Source: UA16 sp905478895
GTDB lineage: Bacteria > Bacteroidota > Bacteroidia > Flavobacteriales_D > Sanyastnellaceae
DNA: 64,000 bases
Reading direction: 5' to 3'
Assembly: GCA_943788495.1 (NCBI GenBank)
Contig: CALSQO010000003.1
Coordinates: 32,969 to 96,968 of the forward strand
In this document: in pieces, positions 43,752-52,261 of the stretch
Numbering within the stretch: the first letter of the stretch is position 1
Layout of the letters: the number at the start of each line of letters is the position of its first letter
Notes under the pieces: generated by a model
Databases searched by the model: none
Told to the model about the DNA's origin: nothing
The model's input: the letters and a program-made list of their open reading frames with translations, nothing else
Program-made: the position numbers and the translations under genes

Positions 43752-45005
43752 ATGGAGCTCAAGAGGGTTGTTGTGACTGGCCTAGGAGCGATTACGCCCC
43801 TAGGCAATGACGTGCGCGCCTATTGGGATGGCCTCATCAACGGTGTGAGTGGCGCAGGCCCAATCACCAAGTTTGACGCTGAAAATTTCAAAACCCAATT
43901 CGCGTGCGAAGTCAAAGGCTTTGAGGTTGCAGATTTCTTGGAGCGGAAAGCTTCAAGGAAGATGGACCTTTTTGCCCAGTACGCCGTGGTCTGTTCAGAT
44001 GAAGCCATCAAGGACGCGGGACTTCTTGAGGAAGGCGCCGCAAATCCCGACCGGGTGGGCGTCATCTGGGGCTCGGGAATCGGAGGTTTCCAGACGTTCA
44101 TGAACGAGGCACTGAACTTCCACAAAAGCGATGGTATTCCGCGGTTCAGTCCGTTCTTCATTCCGATGATGATTTCGGACATCGCGGCGGGTCACATCAG
44201 CATGCGCCACGGATACAGGGGCCCAAACTTCTGCACGGTTTCAGCGTGTGCGAGTGGCACCAATGCGATGATTGATGCGTTCAATTATATTCGATTGGGT
44301 AAGGCGGATGTAATGGTCACAGGTGGATCTGAGGCCGCAGTCACGGAGGGCGGAATTGGAGGCTTTAACGCTCTGAAGGCATTGTCAACCCGCAATGACG
44401 ACCCTACCACTGCTTCGCGACCATTTGATTCCACTCGGGACGGTTTTGTCTTAGGAGAAGGTGGAGGTGCGATTATTCTGGAGGATTACGATCATGCCGT
44501 GGCTCGCGGAGCAACCATTTATTGCGAAATGGTTGGCGGGGGAATGAGCGCAGACGCCCACCACATTACGGCTCCTCATCCGGAAGGGTTGGGCGCATTG
44601 AATGTGATGAAAGCAGCGCTGGATGACGCTGCCATGCATCCATCCGAGGTGGATTATGTCAATGTGCACGGTACATCGACACCGCTCGGGGACATTGCAG
44701 AAACAAAAGCCATTCAAGGTGTTTTCGGAGACCACGCTTACGATCTCAACATTTCATCGACGAAGTCGATGACAGGTCATTTGCTGGGAGCCGCAGGAGC
44801 GATTGAAGGCATTGCATGCATCTTAGCCATCAAGAATGGCATCATCCCACCGACAATTAATTTTGAGCACTCGGATGACCAGTTGGATCAAAAGTTGGAT
44901 TTCACATTCAACAAAGCAAAAAAGCGCAACGTGCGAGCGGCCCTTTCGAATACATTCGGATTCGGAGGCCACAATGCTTCCGTTTTGTTTCGCGAACTTT
45001 TATAA
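43752..45005 (+). CDS. fabF: Beta-ketoacyl-ACP synthase II
   Basis: A 417-residue condensing enzyme elongating acyl-ACP with malonyl-ACP. The nucleophilic Cys is in TVSACASGTNAM; the two catalytic His residues are in VHGTSTPLGD and STKSMTGHLLGAAGAIE, and the Gly-rich end is NTFGFGGHNAS. Length and order are standard. rnc starts 11 bp after its stop. Confidence 0.98.
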   Translation: MELKRVVVTGLGAITPLGNDVRAYWDGLINGVSGAGPITKFDAENFKTQFACEVKGFEVADFLERKASRKMDLFAQYAVVCSDEAIKDAGLLEEGAANPDRVGVIWGSGIGGFQTFMNEALNFHKSDGIPRFSPFFIPMMISDIAAGHISMRHGYRGPNFCTVSACASGTNAMIDAFNYIRLGKADVMVTGGSEAAVTEGGIGGFNALKALSTRNDDPTTASRPFDSTRDGFVLGEGGGAIILEDYDHAVARGATIYCEMVGGGMSADAHHITAPHPEGLGALNVMKAALDDAAMHPSEVDYVNVHGTSTPLGDIAETKAIQGVFGDHAYDLNISSTKSMTGHLLGAAGAIEGIACILAIKNGIIPPTINFEHSDDQLDQKLDFTFNKAKKRNVRAALSNTFGFGGHNASVLFRELL

Positions 45006-45016
45006 CGGTTTTTTCA

Positions 45017-45742
45017 GTGGGGTTGCTCGATTCCAGGAGGTTGCGGGAATTGAAATCTCGTGTTTCAAAGCCAAGTGCGTTTGATTCTTTTGTTCGCGCC
45101 GAATTCGGCGTGAGGCCATTGCAGCACGCATGGTATGAAGAGGCGATGACGCACGCTTCACTATCACCTTACCTGGAGGACCACCAAAATGCCAACGAGC
45201 GATTGGAATTTTTGGGAGACGCCGTGCTTGGGGCGATGGTCGCCAAGCAAGTTTTTGATTCATTCCCCGAAGATGAAGAAGGACCGCTGACCCAACGCAA
45301 GGCCCAAATGGTCAGCCGCAAAGCGTTGAATCAAATTGGTCAATCGATGGGGTTGGAATCATTCATACGCGCCAAAATGGGCAACCGAGAAATTCCTGCC
45401 ACTGTGGTTGGCAATGCCCTTGAGGCCCTGATCGGCGCGATTTTCATTGATCACGGATACCGAAAAACAGAGCAAGGGGTTCTGCGGATGTTTGAACGGC
45501 ATCCGTTGAATTCGGGCGCTTTGATGGAATCCGATTTCAAAACCCAAATGCAAGAGTGGGCCCATCAGTCATCGAAATCGTTGGAATACCGATTGATCGG
45601 CGAAGCGATGGTTGAAGGCCGAAATGTTTATCAAATGGAGTTGGTGTTGGACGGGCACATTATGGGCAAAGGCCACGGCTTTTCAAAGAAGGGCGCTGAG
45701 CAGGCTGCAGCCGAAGACGCAAGCCAGAACATTCCACTGTAA
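45017..45742 (+). CDS. rnc: Ribonuclease III
   Basis: A 241-residue double-strand-specific RNase processing rRNA and mRNA. The catalytic signature NERLEFLGDAVLG is near residue 60 with the second acidic site in NALEALIGAIFIDHGY; the C-terminal dsRNA-binding domain includes DFKTQMQEWAHQSS and KGHGFSKKGAEQAAAEDA. The start is GTG 45017; no ATG occurs before the catalytic domain. Confidence 0.95.
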   Translation: MGLLDSRRLRELKSRVSKPSAFDSFVRAEFGVRPLQHAWYEEAMTHASLSPYLEDHQNANERLEFLGDAVLGAMVAKQVFDSFPEDEEGPLTQRKAQMVSRKALNQIGQSMGLESFIRAKMGNREIPATVVGNALEALIGAIFIDHGYRKTEQGVLRMFERHPLNSGALMESDFKTQMQEWAHQSSKSLEYRLIGEAMVEGRNVYQMELVLDGHIMGKGHGFSKKGAEQAAAEDASQNIPL

Positions 45743-45791
45743 TTGTGGATGTTAATGCTCGTACCATGCCGCTGAAACGTAAATCTCAAGG

Positions 45792-45799
45792 TATATTTG
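45792..45799 (+). promoter_or_regulatory. -7 box abutting the IPExxxVDY gene (TATATTTG)
   Basis: An exact TAnnTTTG match ending six bases before the ATG at 45806. Confidence 0.55.
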
Positions 45800-45805
45800 C
45801 CGCAG

Positions 45806-46249
45806 ATGCAATGGCTTGACGACGATTTTGCAGATTCGTGCGATTTTGAACTGATTGGATTGAGTAGTCACCTTCCTCCACAGCGTTTGTGTTGGGAGTT
45901 GAACCGTTCAATGGGATGGAGTCTGGAATTCAGTCATTTGCTTGAGATCGCACACAAGAAGATCAATTCAAGCCATGCTGTATACCGGTTCAATGAAACC
46001 GGAGATGCAGGCCATGGTGCTTTCCACCTCGTGGAGAACAAGTTGCCCGAAGGCATTATTGCTCGATTTCAGGGGGCATCTGCGCTGGACTACCTCCTCC
46101 ATTTGGGGGAAGGATGTGAGCAGGCCGTGGGTTTGGTTCCTGCGTTGCGCAAGGTGAATGGAGTGAATTATGTCCAGGAACTGGACCCACTGCATTCGGG
46201 AGCCATTGAGCATTTGGCTTTGATTGATTTAGAGCCAAAGTTGGATTAG
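45806..46249 (+). CDS. IPExxxVDY family protein
   Basis: A 147-residue protein beginning MQWLDDDFADSCDFELIGLS. Bacteroidota members of this family are named for an IPE...VDY signature; here the related LPEGIIARF and ALDYLLHL segments are visible. It sits between rnc and pyk, the usual place of this family in Flavobacteriia. Function is unknown. An upstream TTG at 45797 is in frame, but lies inside the -7 box, so ATG 45806 is preferred. Confidence 0.82.
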   Translation: MQWLDDDFADSCDFELIGLSSHLPPQRLCWELNRSMGWSLEFSHLLEIAHKKINSSHAVYRFNETGDAGHGAFHLVENKLPEGIIARFQGASALDYLLHLGEGCEQAVGLVPALRKVNGVNYVQELDPLHSGAIEHLALIDLEPKLD

Positions 46250-46268
46250 TAAGATTGAAGAGAAAGAA

Positions 46269-47687
46269 ATGAAACGAACGAAAATTGTAGCGACAATGGG
46301 CCCCGCTTCCTCGTCAGAGGAAATGCTCCAGGCACTCATTCAAGCAGGAATGAATGTGGCGCGTTTGAATTTTTCGCATGGCGAATACTCGGTGCATGGG
46401 CAAACGATTGCCAACGTGCGTAAGGTGGATGAGGAATTGGGAACGCACACTGCTTTGTTGGCGGATTTACAAGGTCCAAAGTTGCGTGTATGCGACATTG
46501 TCGGTGGTGAAATGAAGTTGGTGAATGGCGAGGAATTGATCATTCGCACGGGAAATCACGACGGAGAAAATGGCGTCGTTTATACCACCTACAAAGAATT
46601 TGCTCGGGATGTGAAGCCTGGCGAGCCGGTGCTCATGGACGATGGGAAATTGGAGTTGAAAGTATTGGAAACGGATGGCAAAGGGGAAGTCCGATGTGAA
46701 ATCATTCACGGAGGTAAATTGAAGCCAAGGAAAGGGATCAACTTGCCTTCCACAGCTATTTCGCTTCCATGCATCACCGAAAAAGACGAAGCTGATTTGG
46801 CCTTTGCCTTGGAAAATGATGTGGATTGGGTGGGACTTTCTTTTGTCCGAAACGCGAGCGACATCATTGACCTGCGCAACCGCATCGAGGCGGCGGGAAA
46901 GCACGCGCGGATTGTCGCCAAAATTGAGAAGCCCGAAGCCTTGGAGGACTTGGACGAAATCCTGAGCATGACCGATGCAGTCATGGTGGCGCGCGGTGAT
47001 TTGGGGGTGGAGATTCCCAAGCAAGAGGTTCCATTGGTGCAAAAAGACATCATCAAGAGGTGCATGTTGCTCGGTCGTCCCGTCATTGTAGCGACGCAAA
47101 TGATGGAGTCGATGATTGAACATTCGGTGCCGACCCGGGCCGAAGTCAATGATGTTGCCAACGCTGTGCTTGATGGCGCCGACGCTGTGATGCTGAGCGC
47201 AGAAACATCAGTCGGGGCATTTCCCGTTGAGGCGGTGGAGGCTATGACCGATATCATTCACTCGATGGAAGGCCATGATGCGATGTTCAATCACGAACGT
47301 CCGCCATTGAGCCCGGATGACGACCGATTCATTAGTGATAGCATGTGCTACAATGCCTGTCGCTTGGCAAAACGGGTCAATGCGAAGGCCATTGTGACGA
47401 TGACTTTCAGTGGATACACGGCGGTGCAAGTCTCGAGTCAAAGGCCGAAAGCACATGTCTATATGTTCACAGCAAATAAAAAAGTGCTGGGACAGATGTC
47501 GCTGGTGTGGGGCGTAACGGCCTTTCCCTATTTGAAAATGGTGAGTACCGATCATACCATAGCGGACATCAAGTTTGAGCTGACGAAAATGGGGGTTGTG
47601 GCCAAGGGAGATTTTGTCATTCACCTCGCGAGCATGCCCATTGCCGAAGCTGGAACGACAAACATGGTCAAGCTGAGTCAAGTGTAG
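46269..47687 (+). CDS. pyk: Pyruvate kinase
   Basis: A 472-residue enzyme making pyruvate and ATP from phosphoenolpyruvate at the end of glycolysis. Visible are the N-terminal RTKIVATMGPASSS and MNVARLNFSHG, the catalytic Lys/Glu region IVAKIEKPEAL and the metal-binding MVARGDLGVEIP, followed by the allosteric C-domain. It starts 19 bp after the IPExxxVDY gene. Confidence 0.98.
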   Translation: MKRTKIVATMGPASSSEEMLQALIQAGMNVARLNFSHGEYSVHGQTIANVRKVDEELGTHTALLADLQGPKLRVCDIVGGEMKLVNGEELIIRTGNHDGENGVVYTTYKEFARDVKPGEPVLMDDGKLELKVLETDGKGEVRCEIIHGGKLKPRKGINLPSTAISLPCITEKDEADLAFALENDVDWVGLSFVRNASDIIDLRNRIEAAGKHARIVAKIEKPEALEDLDEILSMTDAVMVARGDLGVEIPKQEVPLVQKDIIKRCMLLGRPVIVATQMMESMIEHSVPTRAEVNDVANAVLDGADAVMLSAETSVGAFPVEAVEAMTDIIHSMEGHDAMFNHERPPLSPDDDRFISDSMCYNACRLAKRVNAKAIVTMTFSGYTAVQVSSQRPKAHVYMFTANKKVLGQMSLVWGVTAFPYLKMVSTDHTIADIKFELTKMGVVAKGDFVIHLASMPIAEAGTTNMVKLSQV

Positions 47688-47730
47688 AAAAATCAGGGGT
47701 TTAGTATTCGCATCCTCCTTGGGTTGGTGC

Positions 47731-47738
47731 TATCTTCG
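47731..47738 (+). promoter_or_regulatory. -7 box variant upstream of ileS (TATCTTCG)
   Basis: TATCTTCG matches TAnnTTTG at seven of eight positions, 23 nt before the ileS ATG. Confidence 0.4.
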
Positions 47739-47761
47739 CGGCAGCGCTCGCGCGCAACGTA

Positions 47762-50700
47762 ATGGCCATCAGCATGAGTGATTCTCCTCAACAATCTTAT
47801 TTCCCTGAGCGGGGTTCCTTGAATTTGCCAGATGTCGCAAGTGATATCTTGCAACGATGGGAGCGTGAAAACACGTTTCAGCGCAGCATTGATACGCGCC
47901 CAGAAGACCGTCCTTATGTCTTTTTTGAAGGCCCGCCATCAGCCAATGGCAAACCGGGAATTCACCACGTGATGGCCCGTGCCATCAAAGATATTTTTTG
48001 CCGGTTTCACACCCTCAAAGGGTACCGTGTGGAACGCAAAGCCGGTTGGGATACCCATGGATTGCCGGTTGAATTGGGCGTCGAAAAGGAACTTGGAATC
48101 ACCAAGGAAGACATCGGTGTCAAACTGACCATCGAAGAATACAATGAAGCTTGCCGAAAGGCGGTGATGCGGTATACGGATATCTGGAATGATCTCACCC
48201 ACAAAATGGGGTACTGGGTGGATATGGAGTCGCCGTATGTGACCTATGAGAACAAGTACATTGAAAGTGTCTGGTGGCTGCTGAAGCAATTGGACAAGAA
48301 AGATTTGCTGTACAAAGGCTATACCATTCAGCCGTACAGCCCTGCAGCGGGAACCGGATTGAGTTCCCATGAGCTCAATCAGCCTGGAGCGTACCAAGAT
48401 GTGAAGGATACGACGGTCGTTGCTCAATTTCGAGCGCTCCCGGACTGTGCGGGACGCATTCTAGAACACGCGGGTTCCGAAAAAGCGGCTGCACTGGCGC
48501 ATTTGCCGGTGGATTTCTTGGCTTGGACCACGACTCCCTGGACATTGCCCTCCAACACGGCATTAACGGTTGGTCCCACGATTGATTATGCTTTGGTGGT
48601 GACGAAAAATCGGTACACGCAAGAAGAAGGTGTAGTGGTTTTGGCTTCGGAACTGGTTGGGAAACATTTCGGAGGAAAAAAAGCGCCTGAACACGAAGTC
48701 ATTGCACAGATCAAAGGCACCGATTTGTGTGGAGCACGTTACGAGCAATTGCTGGATTGGGCGGAACCCATGGAGCGTGTAGAGCAGGCATTTCGGGTCA
48801 TCCCAGGGGATTTTGTGACAACCGAAGATGGAACGGGAATTGTACACACGGCACCGACTTTTGGAGCGGATGATGCCCGAGTGGCTTCCGCCGCGGGTGT
48901 TCCTCCGCTGCTGGTGGACGATGGATCTGGTCATGGAGTACCGTTGGTGGACATGCAAGGCCGTTTCCGAGCAGGCGTCGGGCCATTCGCGGGGCGATTT
49001 GTAAAGCAGGAGTACTATGAAGCGAACGAAGCTCCAGAACGCTCAGTGGATGTTGAGATTGCCATCTTATTGAAGGAGCGAAGCCAGGCCTTTTTGGTAG
49101 AGAAATACGAGCACAATTATCCGCATTGCTGGCGAACAGATAAGCCCGTGCTGTACTACCCTCTGGACAGCTGGTTCGTGCGTTCCACGGCTGCGAAGCA
49201 GCGTATGCAAGAGCTGAATGACACCATCCGGTGGAAGCCGGCCAGTACAGGTAGTGGACGGTTTGGAAAGTGGTTGGAAAACCTGAATGATTGGAACTTG
49301 AGTCGCTCGCGGTTTTGGGGCATTCCAATTCCCATTTGGTCCACGGAAGACGGTTCCGAGCGAATTTGCATTGGTTCGGTGGAAGAGTTGAAAGAGGCTT
49401 GTGCAGCATCTCTGCAAGCCGGTTTGATGCCATCCAATCCGTTGAAAGAATTTGCGCCTGGCGACATGTCCAAGGAGAATTACGAAGCATTTGACCTTCA
49501 TAAGCACTCCGTGGACGGCATTGTGCTTGCGTCGTCAAAGGGTGAACCCATGCACCGAGAAGCCGATTTGATTGATGTTTGGTTTGATAGCGGATCCATG
49601 CCCTACGCCCAATGGCATTACCCATTTGAAAACAAGGATCGGATTGACGGAGCAAAGTCTTTTCCAGCGGACTTCATTGCGGAAGGAGTGGATCAAACCC
49701 GGGGATGGTTTTACACGCTGCACGCTATTGGCACCATGGTGTTCGACTCCGTGGCATACAAGAGCGTTGTGAGCAATGGATTGGTGCTGGACAAGCAAGG
49801 ATTAAAAATGTCCAAACGATTGGGCAATGCGGTAGACCCATTTGAAACGCTCGAGAAATACGGCCCGGATGCAACGCGCTGGTACATGATCAGCAATGCG
49901 CAACCTTGGGACAACCTGAAGTTTGATGCGGACGGCATCGTTGAAGTACAACGTAAGTTTTTTGGCACGCTGCACAACACCTACAACTTCCTCGCCCTGT
50001 ACGCTAAAATTGATGGCTACAGTGGGACCGAGGCACTGATTTCTGTGCAGGATCGTCCGGAGATTGATCGTTGGATCCTCTCGCGGTTGCATTCCTTGAT
50101 TCAAGACGTGGATGCGGCCTACGGGGAATTGGAACCCACCAAAGCTGCGCGTGCCATTCAGGAATTCACCATTGATGAGCTGTCCAATTGGCATGTCCGA
50201 TTGTCGCGAAGGCGCTTTTGGAAAGGGGAGATGAGCGAAGACAAATTGAGCGCATATCAAACCTTGCACGAATGCCTGAAGGCCCTCGCCATCATGGCTT
50301 CACCGATTGCACCTTTTTATTGCGATCGATTGCATCATGACATCAATCCGGGGGCGGATTCGGTTCACCTCATGGCATTCCCGGAAGCAGACGCGCAGTG
50401 CATTGATCAAGAATTGGAGGAACGGATGAAGTTGGCCCAACAGATCAGTTCCCAGGCGCTTTCGTTGCGGAAACGTGAAAAAATCCGCGTCCGGCAACCG
50501 CTGCGGCGCATTCTTGTCCCCGTGCTGGATGAAACGGTGGAGCGCCGAATTCGTGCAGTTGAGCAGTTGATTTGCGGCGAAATTAACGTCAAAAAGGTGG
50601 AGTTACTGAAGGATGATTCGGATTCAGAAGTCTCCATTGTGAAACGTGTGAAGCCTGATTTTAAGGCCTTGGGCCCTCGCTTTGGAAAACGGATGAAGTC

Positions 50701-51187
50701 CATCGCATCCGCCGTGAATGCGCTCGATGCTGATGGGATCATGGCCTTGGAGCGAAACGGCGAAATCGAGGTGCTTCCTGACGACGGTCAAGGTCCTGCT
50801 GTGATTTCAACTTCGGATGTGGACATCATGACCGACGACATCCCAGGATGGTTGGTTTCAAGTGCATCGGGCGTGACGGTAGCGCTGGACATCACATTGG
50901 ACGAAGAATTACGTTCTGAAGGGTTTGCCAGGGAGTTGATCAACCGCGTTCAGAACGTACGAAAGGACCACGGTTTGGAGGTCACGGACAAGATTAAGTT
51001 GACCCTCGACGCCAGCGACGATATTCGTTCTGCGATTGAAGGCAATTTGGATTATATTCGGGTCGAAACTCTCACAGATGTGGTGAGTTGGCAGAAGCCA
51101 GCAGACGGCACAGAAGTGGATTTGGGCGACGGGATTACCCTGCACATTGGAGTAGAAAAATTGAACGGAACATTGAGCAATGGCTGA
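47762..51187 (+). CDS. ileS: Isoleucyl-tRNA synthetase
   Basis: A 1141-residue class I synthetase charging tRNA-Ile. The HIGH-type motif is in PPSANGKPGIHHVMARAIKD near residue 65 and KMSKRLGNAVDPFE near residue 682; the editing domain with AWTTTPWTLPSNTAL lies between. The size matches the long (eukaryote-like, type 2) IleRS branch common in Bacteroidota, which tends to be less sensitive to mupirocin. The dksA-like gene overlaps its end by eight bases. Confidence 0.97.
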   Translation: MAISMSDSPQQSYFPERGSLNLPDVASDILQRWERENTFQRSIDTRPEDRPYVFFEGPPSANGKPGIHHVMARAIKDIFCRFHTLKGYRVERKAGWDTHGLPVELGVEKELGITKEDIGVKLTIEEYNEACRKAVMRYTDIWNDLTHKMGYWVDMESPYVTYENKYIESVWWLLKQLDKKDLLYKGYTIQPYSPAAGTGLSSHELNQPGAYQDVKDTTVVAQFRALPDCAGRILEHAGSEKAAALAHLPVDFLAWTTTPWTLPSNTALTVGPTIDYALVVTKNRYTQEEGVVVLASELVGKHFGGKKAPEHEVIAQIKGTDLCGARYEQLLDWAEPMERVEQAFRVIPGDFVTTEDGTGIVHTAPTFGADDARVASAAGVPPLLVDDGSGHGVPLVDMQGRFRAGVGPFAGRFVKQEYYEANEAPERSVDVEIAILLKERSQAFLVEKYEHNYPHCWRTDKPVLYYPLDSWFVRSTAAKQRMQELNDTIRWKPASTGSGRFGKWLENLNDWNLSRSRFWGIPIPIWSTEDGSERICIGSVEELKEACAASLQAGLMPSNPLKEFAPGDMSKENYEAFDLHKHSVDGIVLASSKGEPMHREADLIDVWFDSGSMPYAQWHYPFENKDRIDGAKSFPADFIAEGVDQTRGWFYTLHAIGTMVFDSVAYKSVVSNGLVLDKQGLKMSKRLGNAVDPFETLEKYGPDATRWYMISNAQPWDNLKFDADGIVEVQRKFFGTLHNTYNFLALYAKIDGYSGTEALISVQDRPEIDRWILSRLHSLIQDVDAAYGELEPTKAARAIQEFTIDELSNWHVRLSRRRFWKGEMSEDKLSAYQTLHECLKALAIMASPIAPFYCDRLHHDINPGADSVHLMAFPEADAQCIDQELEERMKLAQQISSQALSLRKREKIRVRQPLRRILVPVLDETVERRIRAVEQLICGEINVKKVELLKDDSDSEVSIVKRVKPDFKALGPRFGKRMKSIASAVNALDADGIMALERNGEIEVLPDDGQGPAVISTSDVDIMTDDIPGWLVSSASGVTVALDITLDEELRSEGFARELINRVQNVRKDHGLEVTDKIKLTLDASDDIRSAIEGNLDYIRVETLTDVVSWQKPADGTEVDLGDGITLHIGVEKLNGTLSNG

Positions 51188-51551
51188 AACACGATACACG
51201 GACTCAGACTTGAAAGAATTTCAAGTCTTGATCGACAACAAGTTGAAAACAGCGCGTGAGAATTACGACGAGTTGCAACGTGCGCTTTCGCATCAGGACG
51301 ACAACACCACGGATGACACCTCTCCCACATTTAAGATGATGGAGGATGGATCGGAAACCATGAGTCGTGAAGAGACCGCTCAGTTGGCTGCGCGTCAAGA
51401 GAAATTCATTCGGAATTTGGAGAATGCATTGCTTCGCATCCGAAACAAGACCTATGGCATTTGCCGGGTCACCGGCAAGTTGATTCCGAAGGAACGTCTG
51501 CGATTGGTGCCGCATGCAACGATGTCGATTGAGGCGAAGAACAAGCAATAA
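51180..51551 (+). CDS. DksA/TraR-family regulator with reduced zinc finger
   Basis: A 123-residue protein with an N-terminal helical hairpin (LIDNKLKTARENYDELQRAL) and a C-terminal DksA-type finger (YGICRVTGKLIPKERLRLVPHA). DksA proteins enter the RNA polymerase secondary channel and act with ppGpp. Only one of the four zinc Cys is kept, as in other Bacteroidota members, so the fold is probably metal-free. It overlaps ileS by eight bases and precedes lspA. Confidence 0.9.
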   Translation: MAETRYTDSDLKEFQVLIDNKLKTARENYDELQRALSHQDDNTTDDTSPTFKMMEDGSETMSREETAQLAARQEKFIRNLENALLRIRNKTYGICRVTGKLIPKERLRLVPHATMSIEAKNKQ

Positions 51552-51571
51552 TCGCCCACAACCCCAGTCCA

Positions 51572-52231
51572 TTGCAGACCCCCAGAACCTTTTTAGGCTG
51601 GATTTTTTTGGTTGTTCTGCCCCTTTTGGTGAGCGACCAATTGATTAAGATTTGGATCAAACTGAATTTTGCAGTTGGTCAGCGTGCTTCATTCGTGCCG
51701 GGAGTTTTGGAACTGCAATTCATTGAAAACGAAGGGATGGCCTTCGGATGGGCATTGCCCGGGGTAGCAGGCAAATTGGTGCTCACAATTTTTCGCTTGG
51801 TGGCTGCGATTGGCATTGGGTATTATTTGAGCAAGCTGGTGCGTTCAGGGGTCCACAAGGGATTGCTAACCTGCGTTTCATTTGTATGGGCGGGAGCCAT
51901 TGGTAACATCATCGATAGCGCTGTATACGGCCGGTTGTTTACGCGAAGCTCATGGGGCATGATGGCAGACTGGGCCGAAAAATCCGAAGGGTACGCGCCC
52001 TTTTTGATGGGCAATGTGGTCGATATGTTTCATTTCATTGTGCGTTGGCCCGCATCATTCCCCATAGAATCATTGGCCGGTCGGGAAGTTTTCCCGCCCA
52101 TCTGGAATTTGGCTGACGCGGCCATTTCTTGTGGTGTGATTGCCATTCTCATTGGTCAGCGCGCCTTCTTTCGAGAAGTCAGTGACACGCCGGGACCAGA
52201 GAAGAGCGGAGTGGATCAATCCGAGGATTGA
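51572..52231 (+). CDS. lspA: Lipoprotein signal peptidase (signal peptidase II)
   Basis: A 219-residue inner-membrane aspartyl protease that cleaves prolipoproteins, here needed for the many lipoproteins in the window. The catalytic Asp residues are in AGAIGNIIDSAVYG and NLADAAISCG, in four hydrophobic segments; the long loop between the motifs is typical of Bacteroidota. The start is TTG 51572, since the membrane segment begins immediately (FLGWIFLVVLPLLVSDQLIK). Confidence 0.93.
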   Translation: MQTPRTFLGWIFLVVLPLLVSDQLIKIWIKLNFAVGQRASFVPGVLELQFIENEGMAFGWALPGVAGKLVLTIFRLVAAIGIGYYLSKLVRSGVHKGLLTCVSFVWAGAIGNIIDSAVYGRLFTRSSWGMMADWAEKSEGYAPFLMGNVVDMFHFIVRWPASFPIESLAGREVFPPIWNLADAAISCGVIAILIGQRAFFREVSDTPGPEKSGVDQSED

Positions 52232-52261
52232 GGTATTTCGTCGCTCAGACCGCTCAGACCG

